This document shows, piece after piece, positions 1 to 7,164 of a DNA stretch of 64,000 bases (its first letter is position 1; the number at the start of each line of letters is the position of its first letter). Made by a program: the position numbers and the translations under genes. A model generated the notes under the pieces. That model was given only the letters and a program-made list of their open reading frames with translations. It searched no databases and was not told the origin of the DNA. This stretch comes from Sphingobacteriales bacterium (GTDB lineage Bacteria > Bacteroidota > Bacteroidia > Chitinophagales > JADIYW01), in assembly GCA_016699615.1 (NCBI GenBank), contig CP064984.1, positions 1,054,001 through 1,118,000 on the forward strand, given 5' to 3'.

Positions 1-1075
1 ACTGCTGTTGTTGGGTCAATTTCACAATTTACAGGAATTTGTAAAATCTCCTCGACTCGACTTCGTACATAAGGAATGTAAGTAGAACCACCAACCATTA
101 ATGTAAATTGTAATTCGATCGGTTTTAATGAATTTCTTGTAAGGATTTGTTTAATCATTTCAATTGTTCCATCAATATTTGTTCTTATCAATTCGTTGAA
201 CTCGGAACGTGTTATAACAATTTCCATATCTACCTCGTTACCGTCTTCATCTTCAAAGCCATCAACTACTATTTCTGCTGATGTTTTTGAAGATAAAGTA
301 ATTTTAGCTTCTTCTGCCCTACGCAATAAGACGTAGTATTTTGCATTGAGTTTGCCAGATGCACTTTTCATATCATCTTCCAAATTTGAGAACTTAAATT
401 TTTCGCAAATTTTTGGGATAACTAATTTTTCAACTATCATATTATCAAAGTCTGCTCCACCCAGAAAGTTGTCGCCCTCGTGGTCTAAAACTTTCATTTC
501 TCCGTTTTTGATTTTGATTAAGGCTACATCAAAAGTTCCACCACCCAAATCATAAACCAACCATTGGCCCTCTTGCATTTCTCTAGCTTTCTTCATATTT
601 GCGTAAGCCAAACTTGCTGCAATTGGTTCTTGTAATAATACAACTTGCTTAAATCCTGCTTGTATTCCTGCTTCTTTTGTTGCGTTTGATTGAATGGTGT
701 CAAAAGATGCTGGAATAGTTATTACAACTGCATCCAAAGTATCGCCTGTGTTCACAAAGGTTTTAAGTTCTTTTAAAACTTGTGCTGATAATTCAATTGG
801 TGTTTTTGATTCGTTGATAGATTTTATCTTGAAACTTTCTGTTGTTCCCATTTTTCTTTTGAAAACTCCAACTACACTTTTAGGGTCTTTTTCTAAAAAT
901 TCTTTTGCTTTGTTTCCAACTTGAATTTTATCTTTTTTATACATTACCACAGAAGGCAATGTATTTCTACCGTAATCTTGTGGATTTGAAAATATGACAA
1001 CTTCTCCTTTTACAAATTTTGCAATTGCACTATTTGTTGTGCCTAAATCTATACCGTAATTTATTGTATTTTCCA
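1..1075 (-). CDS. Hsp70 family chaperone (DnaK-like), C-terminus cut by window edge
   Basis: The translation from the ATG at 1075 begins MENTINYGIDLGTTNSAIA, the phosphate-1 loop of the Hsp70/actin ATPase fold. DLGGGTFDVALIKI (phosphate 2) and GGSTYIPYVR (adenosine motif) follow in the expected order. About 358 codons are visible, covering most of the nucleotide-binding domain. The linker and substrate-binding domain lie outside the window, so it cannot be said whether a full SBD exists. The gene is last in a minus-strand operon, 18 bp after a GrpE-like gene and downstream of a membrane-bound J-like gene. It is therefore probably a specialised Hsp70 and not the housekeeping dnaK. The family role (ATP-driven folding or remodelling) is established; the client is unknown. 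Confidence 0.9.
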
Positions 1076-1093
1076 TTTTATAATGATTGTATT

Positions 1094-1477
1094 TTATTGA
1101 TGAGTATTTTTTGATTGAACAATTACTACTGCTGGTTGAGCAATAATTTTAAATGTATTTTCATTCTCTTTATAAGAATAGAAGATTATTGGTTTTATTA
1201 CCTCAATTATTTCAAGATTCTCAACACCTGTTCCTGAAATAGTGGCTTCACAGTCCGTCCTTGTGTCTGTATAGTTTTCGCCTAATGGGTTATGGTAAGT
1301 CAAACCAACATCTTTAAAAAATCCTTCTTCAAGCAAACCATTAATTCTATTGACATTTCGTTGAATAGAGTTATCCTCTTTTATACTTGTTGCTTTCTTC
1401 TCAATTTCAAATATTTGATTAACTAAATCAAGATAGGCTTGAGGTACTTTTACAGTTACTTTTTTTATTTCTTGCAT
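1094..1477 (-). CDS. Short GrpE-like protein, putative nucleotide-exchange factor
   Basis: This is a 127-residue protein with a helical N-terminal half (residues ~10-55) and a beta-rich C-terminal half. The middle, GLLEEGFFKDVGLTYHNPLG followed by ENYTD, resembles the GrpE stretch in which a helix leads to 'GVE.I.P.GE.FDP'. The end, EVIKPIIF then a loop and AQPAVVIVQSK, resembles the GrpE beta-wing ending 'R.AMV.VSK'. It is much shorter than typical GrpE (~180-200 aa) because the long N-terminal coiled coil is missing. Position between a J-like gene and an Hsp70 gene supports the call: J, exchange factor and Hsp70 would be encoded consecutively. The assignment is by eye from motif spacing; an unrelated small protein is possible. 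Confidence 0.5.
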   Translation of the reverse strand: MQEIKKVTVKVPQAYLDLVNQIFEIEKKATSIKEDNSIQRNVNRINGLLEEGFFKDVGLTYHNPLGENYTDTRTDCEATISGTGVENLEIIEVIKPIIFYSYKENENTFKIIAQPAVVIVQSKNTHQ

Positions 1478-1494
1478 TTGATATTTTGTTTAAT

Positions 1495-3411
1495 TTATTT
1501 TCTAAAAAATTGAGATTGGTCTATAGATGATGAAGAAGCGTTTCCGTTTGCAACAGTATAAAGTGTTATAGTTGCATTTGTATATCCTCTTTCGCTATCT
1601 TCAAAATATTCAGTTCCGTCAAACTCCGAAAAATTTACATCAGATTCAAAGTTTCCCTTTGTACCGCAACTGTTTTCTAATTCAGGATTCCAGTCGTTGC
1701 CATAAAAGACTCTAATTTTATATTCGCCTTGTGCAATGTTTGACATTGTAAAACTTGAATTTTTCTGTACATATTCGTTTCTAATAGTTCTATCATCAGA
1801 AATGCTGTATAAGCAAATAATGGCATCTGAATTTCCTCCGTTCTTAATTGTCAATGTGGCGTTACCGCTATAAATGCCTTTACCAAAACAACCCGTTAAG
1901 GGTGATGCTCCATCTTTTAATTGGTTTCCTATATACTCACTTTGAACAGGTGGTGTGTATTCATTAGTTGTAGCTGGTGTAGAATTATCATTTGAATACG
2001 AATTGTCATTTGTTGTTGCAGGTGGTGTATAACTTTCAGTTGTAGTTGGGTAATCGCTTGACGATGATTTATTGGAATTTGCCCAAACAATAATTCCAAT
2101 AATTACCACAGCCAAAATAATCCACACGCCTGCATTACTTTCATTAGATTTTGAAGATGTTGAAGTAGGTCTTGCAACTGGTCTTGTTTGAGTTGGTGTG
2201 GCAGTTCTTTGTCTTACTAAATTTGCTACATCTATTTTAGTTTTTAATTCTGTAAGTTGTTTTTTTGCGTCCTCTAAATTCTGTTTAGTTTCTGCTTTTA
2301 ACCCCGTAATATTATTTGCTTTGTTGATTAAGTCAATGGATACATCAATGTTTGAAAATGAATTCCAAATTTCTACTGACATTGCTCTTAATGATAGTGC
2401 AACTTGATTTTTGATTTCATCAAATACACTTGGCAAGTTATTTACATCAGTTATTGAAATTGTGGAATTTACCCAACTTAATAAATTTATTGGTGTTGTA
2501 GTTTTACTTTCTATTTCCTTAATTTTTGTTTTTGTTTGAATTAAATATCCTGCATACTTTCTTAAAATAGGTGCATTGTTTTCCTGTTCTATTCTTTCTT
2601 GATTTTTCTTTCTTACAATGTCGTAATTTTTTTGAAAAGTTGGCTTGTCAAGTCCTCCAATATTTAAAGTTAAAACGTGTTCCAATAGGTCGTTACAAAC
2701 CTGTGTGTTATCAAAATTATCCCAAATTACAACATTCAAATAATTGATTTCATTTGCAATTTTAAGTATTTGACTTTGGAAATAATTTGGTAAACAATTT
2801 AAAATTTCACTTGGAAAATACTCAATAACTAAATCAACGACTTCATCAATATCATCTTCATCGTAAGCACTTTCTTCATTTTTAATATCGTTCTTGATTT
2901 CTGCAATTTCAGAAATGTTTTTTTGAATATTATATGAAACACTTTTGTAAGCAATGTTTATTTCGCTTTGAGATATTAAAAACGAAGTTTTTAATATGGA
3001 TTTTGTTTGTTCAATATCTTCACTTTCAAATGCTTTTAATAATGCTTTATCAAATTTTGGTGCAAAATATGGGCTTATGAATTTTATAAACTCTGGCAAT
3101 TTAAAAATGCTGTCTTGTTTGAAATTTATAAAAACATCATTATTGCCATTAACTAAAAAGCTGTTGAGTTTTTTGTTTGTTGCCAAATACAAATAAAACT
3201 CTTTCAAGTCATTGTTTGTAAGTTCGTCAATTACTTTTTCACAGTCGCTTTTTGTTAATTGAAGTCCGTAATATTCAAAAAGTCCATTGTCTGATAAGTC
3301 AATGTCAGCAAATAATTTTCTTTTTGCTTTTCTTACAATTTCATTATCAATGCTTGTCGTGTCTTCTACATTTGATAATCCTAATATTTCAATTGGGTTG
3401 ATATACTGCAT
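1495..3411 (-). CDS. Membrane-anchored J-like protein with extracytoplasmic C-terminal domain
   Basis: This 638-residue protein begins YINPIEILGLSNVEDT, like the first helix of J-domains and their degenerate relatives, followed by a basic helix (VRKAKRKLFADI). No HPD tripeptide is visible, so it is at best a degenerate J-domain. A long helical region follows to about residue 410. Then comes a Thr/Pro/Ser linker and one membrane segment (GVWIILAVVIIGIIVW, ~430-447). After that is a Ser/Thr/Pro/Asn-rich spacer and a C-terminal domain of about 150 residues with three cysteines. The N-terminal part should be cytosolic and the C-terminal part outside the inner membrane. It starts one base after the upstream gene's stop and lies 17 bp before the GrpE-like gene. 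It may couple the Hsp70 to the membrane. Function unknown. Confidence 0.75.
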   Translation of the reverse strand: MQYINPIEILGLSNVEDTTSIDNEIVRKAKRKLFADIDLSDNGLFEYYGLQLTKSDCEKVIDELTNNDLKEFYLYLATNKKLNSFLVNGNNDVFINFKQDSIFKLPEFIKFISPYFAPKFDKALLKAFESEDIEQTKSILKTSFLISQSEINIAYKSVSYNIQKNISEIAEIKNDIKNEESAYDEDDIDEVVDLVIEYFPSEILNCLPNYFQSQILKIANEINYLNVVIWDNFDNTQVCNDLLEHVLTLNIGGLDKPTFQKNYDIVRKKNQERIEQENNAPILRKYAGYLIQTKTKIKEIESKTTTPINLLSWVNSTISITDVNNLPSVFDEIKNQVALSLRAMSVEIWNSFSNIDVSIDLINKANNITGLKAETKQNLEDAKKQLTELKTKIDVANLVRQRTATPTQTRPVARPTSTSSKSNESNAGVWIILAVVIIGIIVWANSNKSSSSDYPTTTESYTPPATTNDNSYSNDNSTPATTNEYTPPVQSEYIGNQLKDGASPLTGCFGKGIYSGNATLTIKNGGNSDAIICLYSISDDRTIRNEYVQKNSSFTMSNIAQGEYKIRVFYGNDWNPELENSCGTKGNFESDVNFSEFDGTEYFEDSERGYTNATITLYTVANGNASSSSIDQSQFFRK

Positions 3412-3834
3412 TTATTTTGTCGTTTTAAATCCTTTGGGAATTTTATTAGAAATTTTTAAATGGTATGGATTTATATAGAGTGTACAAACTGTATCTCCTT
3501 GTTTATCAAATATTTCATACATATCTATAGATTTAGTTATACTAAATGTAGTTGTACTTCCTATTCTTCTCCATCTTGGTTTTAATCCATTTATAAACAA
3601 TAATTTATTTAAATATATTTCATTTGCTGGTACGCCAAATGTTGGAATTGGATTAGTAATTTCTAGTCCAAATTCACCTACTCCTTGAGGTATTTCATCG
3701 TCTGAGCATTTTTGAGGATTTGAATAGATTTCTTCAAGAATAATTTCACGCATTTCATCAGGATACATATTGAAATACTCGGGAAGTTTGGTTGTCTTAT
3801 TTTTTGAAAATAATTTAATTATTTTATTTAGCAT
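3412..3834 (-). CDS. Unknown protein, 140 aa, in Hsp70 operon
   Basis: It begins with a basic stretch (MLNKIIKLFSKNKTTK) and continues as a compact acidic/aromatic domain. Recognisable marks are DEIPQGVGEFGLEITNPIP, IYLNKLLFINGLKPRWRRIGS and a closing KIPKGF. This pattern (an NPIP turn, a YL..L block, a GS turn, then DMYEIFD and LYINPYH) looks like a small stand-alone domain seen in unrelated bacterial settings, but I cannot name it. No signal peptide or membrane helix is visible. It abuts the J-like gene (its stop is directly followed by that ATG) and lies 20 bp after the first gene of the operon, so it is co-transcribed with the chaperone genes. Confidence 0.7.
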   Translation of the reverse strand: MLNKIIKLFSKNKTTKLPEYFNMYPDEMREIILEEIYSNPQKCSDDEIPQGVGEFGLEITNPIPTFGVPANEIYLNKLLFINGLKPRWRRIGSTTTFSITKSIDMYEIFDKQGDTVCTLYINPYHLKISNKIPKGFKTTK

Positions 3835-3854
3835 ATTTTATTTTTTATGATTAA

Positions 3855-4241
3855 TTACCAAAGATATGTATCACCTTGTTTTCTTACTTCCGATGGCGTA
3901 CTTCCTGAAAAAATTCTTGCTGAATTAATTGCCATAATATAATTATAGAATTCATCGACTTGTTTTTCGTTAAAATGCTGAAGGCAATAACCACCTAAAT
4001 GTAATTTTAATCGCTCTTTATCAAATTTATCTTTTTCACTTGCTAAAAGACAAATAATATATGACCTTGTAATTATTGTCTTTGCCTCATCTAATGGAAT
4101 TGAATGATTTAAAATATTTAGAAGTTGATTTGTTGCAGCTAAAATATCTTTGTCTCCCTTAGGAAACATTTGGTTAAACATTTTATCTCGCATTTCCTGA
4201 ATAGGGTCAGGTTTTTTTTTGAAGAAGTCGAAAAATCCCAT
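3855..4241 (-). CDS. Unknown protein, 128 aa, first gene of Hsp70 operon
   Basis: This is a small, charged, mostly helical cytosolic protein starting MGFFDFFKKKPDPIQEMRD. The middle contains a helix-rich stretch (DEAKTIITRSYIICLLASEK) and an LGGYCLQHF segment. There is no signal peptide or TM helix. It is the promoter-proximal gene of a five-gene minus-strand unit leading to Hsp70. The upstream DNA is a non-coding, repeat-laden region, so this gene marks the edge of the operon. I do not recognise the family. An adaptor or client-recognition role is conceivable from context only. Confidence 0.7.
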   Translation of the reverse strand: MGFFDFFKKKPDPIQEMRDKMFNQMFPKGDKDILAATNQLLNILNHSIPLDEAKTIITRSYIICLLASEKDKFDKERLKLHLGGYCLQHFNEKQVDEFYNYIMAINSARIFSGSTPSEVRKQGDTYLW

Positions 4242-4314
4242 ATTTATAATTATTTATTTTAATGATTTTTTTTGTATTTGGCTTTGGGTGGTGGGTGGGC
4301 TTGGGTGCGTTGGG

Positions 4315-4379
4315 GCAAAATTAAATGTGGTGCAAAAGCGTTGGCATTGTGAGTTGGCTTGCACCTCTTTTAATTTTGC
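4315..4379. repeat. Long stem-loop, interrupted stem
   Basis: GCAAAATTAAA at 4315-4325 is the exact reverse complement of 4369-4379, and GGTGCAA at 4329-4335 pairs with TTGCACC at 4359-4365. Together they give an 18-bp stem with one small internal loop. GCGTTGGC occurs inside the loop and again just after the stem (around 4338 and 4383). The T/G-rich DNA on either side (4261-4440) has no convincing reading frame on either strand. Confidence 0.7.
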
Positions 4380-4454
4380 GAAGCGTTGGCTTTCTGTCTT
4401 ATTTTTTGTTTGTCTGTTCATTGTTGTACGGTGTCTTTTGGCATTGGGCATAAC

Positions 4455-4583
4455 GTGCGGCGGATTTGCGAAGTTACGAACTGCAAACGAAATTTGCAAG
4501 TGAAGTAATTTTGCAAATCCGTTGATGTGTTGAAGGTCGAGCGTAGCGAGCCTAAACGCATCAACGGATGTAATCCGCCGCAC
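4455..4583. repeat. Nested long-range inverted repeat
   Basis: The outer arms GTGCGGCGGATT (4455-4466) and AATCCGCCGCAC (4572-4583) are perfect complements 105 bp apart. Inside, ATCCGTTGATG (4517-4527) pairs with CATCAACGGAT (4559-4569), and GATTTGC (4463-4469) can alternatively pair with GCAAATC (4513-4519). The innermost loop carries GAGCGTAGCGAG. The architecture, a long stem with inner hairpins, resembles folded recombination sites or structured RNA. No integrase gene and no clear attC boxes are present. Confidence 0.7.
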
Positions 4584-4624
4584 GATGTGCAAAAGGCGAA
4601 GCGTAGCGAAGACTTTTGCACATC
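4584..4624. repeat. Hairpin directly after the nested repeat
   Basis: GATGTGCAAAAG (4584-4595) is the exact complement of CTTTTGCACATC (4613-4624). The loop contains GAAGCGTAGCGAAG, itself nearly palindromic and similar to the loop of the preceding repeat. It abuts the outer arm of that repeat without a gap, so the two form one folded unit. Confidence 0.7.
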
Positions 4625-4629
4625 ACACA

Positions 4630-4666
4630 AATATACGCAATAAATGGAGTTGCGTATATTTTTTTG
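4630..4666 (+). terminator. Orphan intrinsic terminator
   Basis: AATATACGCAA (4630-4640) and TTGCGTATATT (4650-4660) form an 11-bp stem with a 9-nt loop, followed at once by a run of T on the plus strand. No plus-strand protein gene lies upstream, so it would terminate a transcript covering the folded region at 4315-4624. Confidence 0.65.
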
Positions 4667-4926
4667 TTAAAAATATTTTTTCCTTATAATCTTCTTATTA
4701 TCAATATTCTATGTTAAATATGTTTTTGCGTATTTTGAATATCCTGTCGTATTGTTTTATCCATATTTCATTTGTGTATATCCAAAATGCGCAACTTGTT
4801 TTTTGCTTTCTCTTCAAATAATTAACATAAATATTTATGGAATTTTTCTGCTTTTCCGTCATTATTATAGCTGGGGGTACTTCAAACCTAAGCTGGCTTA
4901 TTTTTTAACTATTAAAATTTATTATT
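4667..4926. other. AT-rich spacer with one repeat arm
   Basis: No gene is supported here. Near the right end, 4879-4893 is an exact inverted copy of 5718-5732, so this spacer carries one arm of a pair flanking the gene at 4927-5421. The rest is AT-rich and presumably contains that gene's promoter, which I cannot pinpoint. Confidence 0.5.
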
Positions 4927-5421
4927 ATGTCAAACATCACCAACAACAAACTCTCTGCTACGCTTACAGCAGCGCAAATTTCGGCAGTAAAAACTGCCAT
5001 CAACACCATTAAATCTAACTTGCCTATGCTCATAGGACTGACTACCGAAGAGCGACAAAGTATTCCTAAAATTGATGTGAACAACAAAGTTTTTGTTGAG
5101 GATACCATCAACGCTATGGAAAGCAATCCTACGCTATTGCCTGCTTATTTTAACACCGCAGAACTGAAAAAAGACTTAGAACTTTTTCAGCAATTAGAGC
5201 CTCTTTTGCAAGAAATTGCCAAACTGCACGAGCTTATAGACGATACTAAAATGCTGGCTGGCTCTGAGGCTTATGTTACCGCATTGGCTGCTTATAGAAA
5301 TTTTGCAGCAGCAGCCACTGCTGGCATTCCTGGTGCTGATAGCGTGTACGATACGCTCAAAGCTCGCTTTGCTACGCTGTCTAGCTCAAGCAATTCAACA
5401 AATAATAATACACCTAGCTAG
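4927..5421 (+). CDS. Unknown helical protein, 164 aa
   Basis: The protein opens MSNITNNKLSATLTAAQISA and is almost entirely helical. It has a Leu/Glu-rich central coiled-coil-like part (ELKKDLELFQQLEPLLQEIA) and an Ala-rich stretch (ALAAYRNFAAAATAG), ending in a Ser/Asn tail. There is no signal peptide, TM helix or cysteine. GC content is visibly higher than in the surrounding AT-rich spacer. It stands alone, closed by a terminator at 5463-5487, and is flanked by related inverted repeats (4879-4893 and 5718-5732), which suggests a mobile or recombining cassette. I do not recognise a function. Confidence 0.75.
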   Translation: MSNITNNKLSATLTAAQISAVKTAINTIKSNLPMLIGLTTEERQSIPKIDVNNKVFVEDTINAMESNPTLLPAYFNTAELKKDLELFQQLEPLLQEIAKLHELIDDTKMLAGSEAYVTALAAYRNFAAAATAGIPGADSVYDTLKARFATLSSSSNSTNNNTPS

Positions 5422-5462
5422 CTAGCTTTTTTAGCGGCTCAATCTAGCTCAGAACTTACCTA

Positions 5463-5487
5463 GCCTGTCTTTTTAGACGGGCTTTTT
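5463..5487 (+). terminator. Intrinsic terminator of the 164-aa gene
   Basis: GCCTGTC (5463-5469) and GACGGGC (5476-5482) form a 7-bp stem (one G-T pair) with a six-base loop, followed by TTTTT. Confidence 0.75.
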
Positions 5488-5499
5488 ACTTTTTATGTG

Positions 5500-5770
5500 G
5501 ACTGACTCGTGTTTTTACTGCGCTTACCCACTTAAAAACTGAGCTGGCTTAGTTAATAACTGAGTATCTCTAAGGTTTGAAGTGGCTATGGGTACTTGAT
5601 AACTGAGCTAGCCGAGTTAAAAACTGAGTGCAAGGGGTACAAAAACTGAGTGTCACTAAGGTTTTAAGTGGCTGGGGGTACTTGATAAGTGAGCTGGCCG
5701 AGTTCGGAACTGAGCTGGCTTAGGTTTGAAGTGGTCTGGGGTACTTAAAAACTGTGTGGACTGACAAATT
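5500..5770. repeat. Degenerate tandem repeats, ~86-bp period
   Basis: Two copies of a 49-bp unit, 5570-5618 and 5656-5704, match almost base for base. They begin CTAAGGTTT(T/G)AAGTGGC and end GAGCT(A/G)GCCGAGTT, with an 86-bp period. Fragments of the unit (ACTGAGCTGGCTTAG, GGGGTACTT) recur before and after. A related piece lies inverted at 4879-4893, on the other side of the 164-aa gene. No reading frame runs through the block. It is unlike the surrounding DNA. Confidence 0.7.
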
Positions 5771-5774
5771 GGGT

Positions 5775-5820
5775 GGTACCCCCCACCCCCATAGGTGGGG
5801 GTACCCACTTCGGAAGTGGG
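5775..5820. repeat. Two adjacent GC-rich palindromes
   Basis: GGTACC followed by a C-run (5775-5790) is complementary to a G-run and GGTACC (about 5796-5805), with a short ATAG loop. Immediately next, CCCACTT (5804-5810) pairs with AAGTGGG (5814-5820). Such pure G/C runs are exceptional in this AT-rich window. Confidence 0.6.
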
Positions 5821-5883
5821 GGTAAGTGTTAATTTTGTGCCATTATGGCAGTTTTTATTGATTTTTTATTGAAATTGTTTAAT

Positions 5884-5953
5884 GTCATTGCCTTGAAAAA
5901 GGCAATCTCATGTTTCTAAGTGATTAGGAGATTACCACTTTCGTGGTAATGAC
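5884..5953. repeat. Nested palindromic element (dispersed repeat, complete copy)
   Basis: This 70-bp element starts GTCATTGCC and ends GGTAATGAC. Each half is itself a hairpin: ATTGCC/GGCAAT on the left, ATTACC/GGTAAT on the right. The right arm (5928-5954) recurs at 21448-21474 with one mismatch in 27. Elements of this type, with GTCATTGC ends and AATCTC cores, are frequent small dispersed intergenic repeats in Bacteroidota; that comparison is from memory. It lies in an otherwise gene-free stretch (5821-6128). Confidence 0.6.
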
Positions 5954-6128
5954 AGTAAGGCTATTTTTTTATTGCCTTTTCCTTTATTAATGCATTGGCA
6001 TGTTGGCTAGGAAACAAACATGGGCTAACTTCTTTCAACAATGAAAAAGTAAATACAATTATTCATGCATATGAGAAAATAATTGTATTTCTAAGGGAAA
6101 AGCATTATATTAGTAAAAATTATTATTT

Positions 6129-6821
6129 ATAAACAAGATAAAACTATTATTTATTGTAAGTTTAAGTGTATTAATCTTTACAATTTCGTGTAAAAAAGAC
6201 GAAGAAGTTAAAAAAGACAACATCTGGACTGGTCCTATGAAAACTTTTTCAAAATCTACAGGTGATGATTGGACTTTGCCTGCATTTCAGGACAAAATAA
6301 CAGACAATGTTATTATTACAAGACAAGATTCAAAACCAATTTACAATTACGCTTGGTGGCAAAAAAATAAAGGTTCTGATGCAACATCAGATGAATTAGA
6401 GTCTGATTTTTGGGAAGACGGAGAAAATGAATTTACAGAAACAGGTGGCACTAAAGGAATAAAATGGGCTATTTTAGATACAACTGGATTTTTAGGCAAT
6501 ATACATCCAGATTTTGATTTATTTGGCAAACTTGGAGACACAACTAATTTCTATTCTTTCCACAATATTGCTTCAATTATTAATTATATAGATTCGACTA
6601 CTAATGTAACTGGTATAGTTGATAACTTTGAAGTTAGATTAGAATATGATGGTGATGGAATTGATACTGCAAGTTCAACAGATATGCCAAGATTAGTTGG
6701 TAAAAATTTAGGTGCTTATTTAGTAGAAGACAAGATTTTTATAAAAGTAAAAATTACAAATTGGGGAACAGGCGGAGCTAATGGCGGAAGTTTCTCATAT
6801 ATGAGAAGTACAGAAGATTAA
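6129..6821 (+). CDS. Putative lipoprotein, unknown function, apparent ATA start
   Basis: The first ATG in frame is at 6237, but the frame is open upstream. From 6129 it reads [ATA]NKIKLLFIVSLSVLIFTISC, then KKDEE. This is a full lipoprotein signal peptide with a lipobox-like cysteine followed by the charged residues usual in Bacteroidota. An in-frame TAA lies a few codons further up and no ATG, GTG or TTG is available, so initiation would be at ATA, or the start codon has been mutated. The mature part (about 210 aa) is acidic, with W/G/D-rich segments, and I do not recognise it. It is monocistronic, with a strong terminator at 6864-6900. Starting at 6237 would give 194 aa without any export signal. 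Confidence 0.65.
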   Translation: MNKIKLLFIVSLSVLIFTISCKKDEEVKKDNIWTGPMKTFSKSTGDDWTLPAFQDKITDNVIITRQDSKPIYNYAWWQKNKGSDATSDELESDFWEDGENEFTETGGTKGIKWAILDTTGFLGNIHPDFDLFGKLGDTTNFYSFHNIASIINYIDSTTNVTGIVDNFEVRLEYDGDGIDTASSTDMPRLVGKNLGAYLVEDKIFIKVKITNWGTGGANGGSFSYMRSTED

Positions 6822-6863
6822 TAAATACAAAAGAGAAGAAACTTCTGTTTTATATAGATAAGA

Positions 6864-6900
6864 AATAGCCATAATCATTTGATTATGGCTATTTTGTTTA
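6864..6900 (+). terminator. Intrinsic terminator of the lipoprotein gene
   Basis: AATAGCCATAATC (6864-6876) pairs perfectly with GATTATGGCTATT (6881-6893) across a 4-nt loop and is followed by a T-rich tract. Confidence 0.8.
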
Positions 6901-6995
6901 TAGATTATACTTTGCAACATAATATTACAATAAAAACAAATCTATTTCAAAGCCTTGTCTGTGGCAAGCTGATGTTAATAAATTATGCATAGTAG

Positions 6996-7003
6996 TAAAT
7001 TTG
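6996..7003 (+). promoter_or_regulatory. Putative -7 box of tRNA-Leu promoter
   Basis: TAAATTTG fits the Bacteroidota -7 consensus TAnnTTTG, 34 bp before the tRNA. I see no good TTG-type -33 box at normal distance, so this is tentative. Confidence 0.3.
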
Positions 7004-7036
7004 TAAAGAATAAACTATTTTTGAATCCAGTTTTTT

Positions 7037-7120
7037 GCCCAGATGATGAAATTGGTAGACATGCTACTTTGAGGTGGTAGTGGCTTTACGGCTGTGCAGG
7101 TTCGAATCCTGTTCTGGGCA
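7037..7120 (+). tRNA. tRNA-Leu (anticodon GAG)
   Basis: The acceptor strands GCCCAGA (7037-7043) and TCTGGGC (7113-7119) pair fully, with discriminator A at 7120. The anticodon stem CTACT/GGTAG encloses the loop TTGAGGT, giving anticodon GAG after U33. The long variable arm (about 15 nt) is the class II form expected for leucine. The T-loop is TTCGAAT. CCA is not encoded. Confidence 0.9.
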
Positions 7121-7164
7121 CTATTAATACTATCGATTGGTATTAAAATTACTATATTTACAAT

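Noticed and set aside
4455..4624. attC site of an integron
   Set aside because: The fold is similar, but no conserved end boxes are recognisable and no integrase gene is present.
4254..4630. Overlapping minus-strand and plus-strand frames of 70-112 codons
   Set aside because: They run through the inverted repeats and have no protein-like pattern; treated as non-coding.
4752..5012. Open frame of 86 codons upstream of the 164-aa gene
   Set aside because: It is low-complexity, Tyr/Phe-rich, overlaps the better frame at 4927 and has no recognisable domain.
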